A stretch of DNA of 64,000 bases from assembly GCA_026874595.1 (NCBI GenBank), contig CM049307.1, positions 76,236,643 through 76,300,642 on the forward strand, read 5' to 3'. The notes below the pieces were generated by a model, which searched no databases, was not told the origin of the DNA, and saw only the letters and a program-made list of their open reading frames with translations. Below are positions 61,771-64,000 of the stretch, piece by piece. Within the stretch, counting starts at the first letter, position 1; each line of letters begins with the position of its first letter. The position numbers and the translations under genes are program-made. Source of the stretch: Sipunculus nudus (taxonomy: Eukaryota; Annelida; Sipuncula; Golfingiida; Sipunculidae).

Positions 61771-62329
61771 GCAACACATCTTACTCTATTTCCCCTTACC
61801 ACTCATATGAATCAATCCATGTGTCACTTCACCTATACCACTCTGATTTTGGCGTATACACATAGTAGACAAGTAGTACATGTACCTGTATTCTATATGC
61901 AATTGGATCAGTCTATCAAACCCAACAATTAACTTTGGTTAATTTGAAAAGTAATTAATGTTTGCCAGTCTAAAGGCTCCTGATCAACAGACCGTGTTTA
62001 TAAACAACTAAACTGTCAACACAAATGAGTTAACTGGGGTGTCATTGTATAAATGTTTGCTCATTAATGCTGATAGGACAATTTATTCACAAAAGTATCT
62101 TTTTTTTGTTATTCCTACTATTTTTGTGAATATCTTGAATTTGAAACCCACACAAATATGAAGCCAACCAAAATACATTTTGAGCAGCTGTACAATTATT
62201 ACAATAATACACTCAAAGTATTGACAAAAATGCAAAGGCAGATGCAAGGCTTCTGAAACCACAGAAATGAAAAGATCATGTGAAGATCAAACCTGTGTGC
62301 GGTTGGTTTTTATAACATCCTTCTACTTC
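61771..62329. other. Intergenic, no feature seen
   Basis: AT-rich with no exon or repeat boundary that I can support. Confidence 0.35.
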
Positions 62330-62390
62330 TACGGACAGGGTGATTAATATAGGGCATCTGCTTATTCAAGAGGGGCCCTAATAAACACAC
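62330..62390 (+). mobile_element. Right end of a GGGGCCCTAA-type element
   Basis: TATAGGGCATC, a short spacer, then GAGGGGCCCTAATAAA, matching the right end at 2345-2385. The body of this copy to the left is not recognisable. Confidence 0.5.
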
Positions 62391-62449
62391 AAGGTTTCAG
62401 GACACAGATGAAACCAATTATTATTAATTATTCATAATTAATCTGATAT

Positions 62450-63845
62450 AATCAATATAATTTGGCAGTCTGGCCATAAGGAAACAAGTGATTTTGACTG
62501 GGTGCTCATGTTTTTTATTAATGTTATATATTGTCTGTAAGAATAGCCTATGGCTAAAGTTACAGTGTTGAAAAATAGACAGAAAATAAAAATTTCAGGA
62601 TTCATAGGAGACCTGCCAAGGCCCCCCCTGGATTTCACAATTGAGGGTTCCAAGGAAAATGGATACAAATTGTGCCCTGTCTGTCTGGGTGCTCATAATC
62701 ATGTTTCTGGTCCATAGCTAGCAGAATATAGGTCACCATGATCCAATTTCAGGTTTCTAAGGAGAATTTCCAAGGATTTCCCTGAATGTCATTTTAAAAG
62801 AGTCTAGGGCTAATGGATACAATTTGTGCCTGTCTGTCTGGGTGTGCAAAACCGTTTTCAGCCCATAGGTCACACAATATAGGTCACCATGACCTAATTT
62901 GAGGTTCTCAAGGACACTTACTAGTACTTCCGTGAATTTAAAAGATTCTGCATCCAATGGATACAATATGTGCCCTGTCTGTCTGGGTGCTCATATGATA
63001 TCTTTTTGATAGGATGCAAAATATGGGTCATGGTGACCTAATTTCAGTTTTCCAAGGACACTGGCCAAGGGTGTCTCAGAAGGTAACATTAGAAGATTCT
63101 AGGCCTAACAAATACAATGTGTGCCCTGCCTGACATTCTAGGTGCTCAAAATCCTGTTTTTGGCTTGTAGGTCACAAAATGTAGGTCACCATGACCAAGG
63201 AGATTTGCATAGGAGCTCCCAGGATGTTGCATTAGAAGATTCTAGGCCTAACAGATATGATTTGTGCCAATCTGACATTCAGGAGGCTCAATACCAGGTT
63301 TTTGTCTCATAGGTCACAAAATGTAGGTCACCATGACCTAATTTCAGGTTTCCAAGGAGATCTGCCTAGAAACTCCAAGGATATTGTGTACGAAGATTCT
63401 AGGCCCCACCGATACAATTTGTCCCCATCATACATTCAGGGTGCTCATATGGCATCTTTTCTAGATATAGGTGGCAGAATATAGGTCATAGTGACCTAGT
63501 TTTCGGGTTTCCAAGGACATTTGCCTAGGATCTCCCAAAATATCAGGTTAAAATTTTCTAGGCCTACTGGATACAATTTGTGTCCCATCTGACTGTCTGG
63601 GAGCTCAAAATCATGTTTTTGGCCCGTAGGTCACAAAATATAGGTCGCAATGACCCATAATTTCAGGTTCCCAGGGAGATTTGCCCAGGACCTCCCTGGA
63701 TGTACAGTAAGAAGTTTCTAGGTCCAATGGTTACGATTTGTGCCCTGTTAACAGCCGGACAGCCTGATAACCGGACGACCAGATGGACGCCGCACAAAGG
63801 GGGATGGCTATAGCTCAGATGACTTACAGTCAGATGAGCTAAAAG
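62450..63845 (+). mobile_element. Pearl/HINE-like element, about 148-bp core repeats
   Basis: About eight diverged units of roughly 148 bp with 'ataggtcaccatgacctaat', 'ttcaggtttccaaggaga' and 'gattctaggcctaacagat' words. A weak CCGGACGACCAGATGGACG microsatellite (about 63765-63790) and the family hairpin (63811-63841) with GAGCTAAAA follow. The left head was not found. Confidence 0.65.
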
Positions 63846-64000
63846 TAACCCAAGGATAAGAACACCCTATAAATTATACAAGGAGGAAGCTAGAGATTTT
63901 ATTAACTGAAATACAGGAACCAGTAATATAAATTTTGATTATTTACATAGCCTTGGGAATATGAAACATATTGACATCTTTGTTCAGTACTTGTCTGAGT

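Overview
The window looks like AT-rich nuclear DNA of a marine invertebrate, most likely a bivalve mollusc. It has intron-containing animal genes, long (TA)n tracts and many short TIR elements. It also has several copies of a repeat with a tandem-repeat core, a GACG microsatellite and a terminal hairpin, the arrangement known from bivalve pearl / Helentron-derived (HINE-like) elements. The organism call is inference.

Three protein-coding genes can be assembled from exons, all on the minus strand. (1) At 5064-2399 is the 5' part of a mitochondrial medium-chain acyl-CoA synthetase (ACSM family): four exons with matching phases, running off the left edge. (2) At 33550-28695 is a complete three-exon gene for a protein of about 422 aa with two membrane segments and a Pro/Gly/Met-rich tail. 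(3) At 59890-46624 is a complete three-exon gene for a protein of about 402 aa with two membrane segments and a tail rich in PY-type motifs. Genes 2 and 3 have the same exon layout and the same intron phases (0, then 2), so they look like diverged paralogues. I do not recognise their function.

Most of the rest is mobile or tandem DNA. From 16995 to 23678 lies a young Ty3/gypsy element with nearly identical 1.1-kb LTRs and a perfect 5-bp target duplication (ATAAC). Its domain order, Gag - protease - integrase - (RT) - RNase H, is that of Gmr1-like elements. The catalytic core of reverse transcriptase is deleted. It sits inside a minus-strand pearl/HINE-like element (16524-25088). Other pearl/HINE-like copies or fragments end at about 1262, 10275, 31476, 51000, 55632, 59171 and 63843. 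Short TIR elements with TTA or 5-bp target duplications, two tRNA-derived SINEs and several minisatellites fill the intergenic DNA and introns.

The most unusual structure is a minisatellite of about 60 units of 46-47 bp (47498-48367 and 51001-53030) in intron 2 of gene 3. Every unit is a copy of the gene's own intron 2 / exon 3 acceptor: pyrimidine-rich tract, CTGCAG and the first 12 exon bases. The terminal unit is the real splice site. A 2.63-kb mobile element has split the array. No tRNA, rRNA or CRISPR features were seen.
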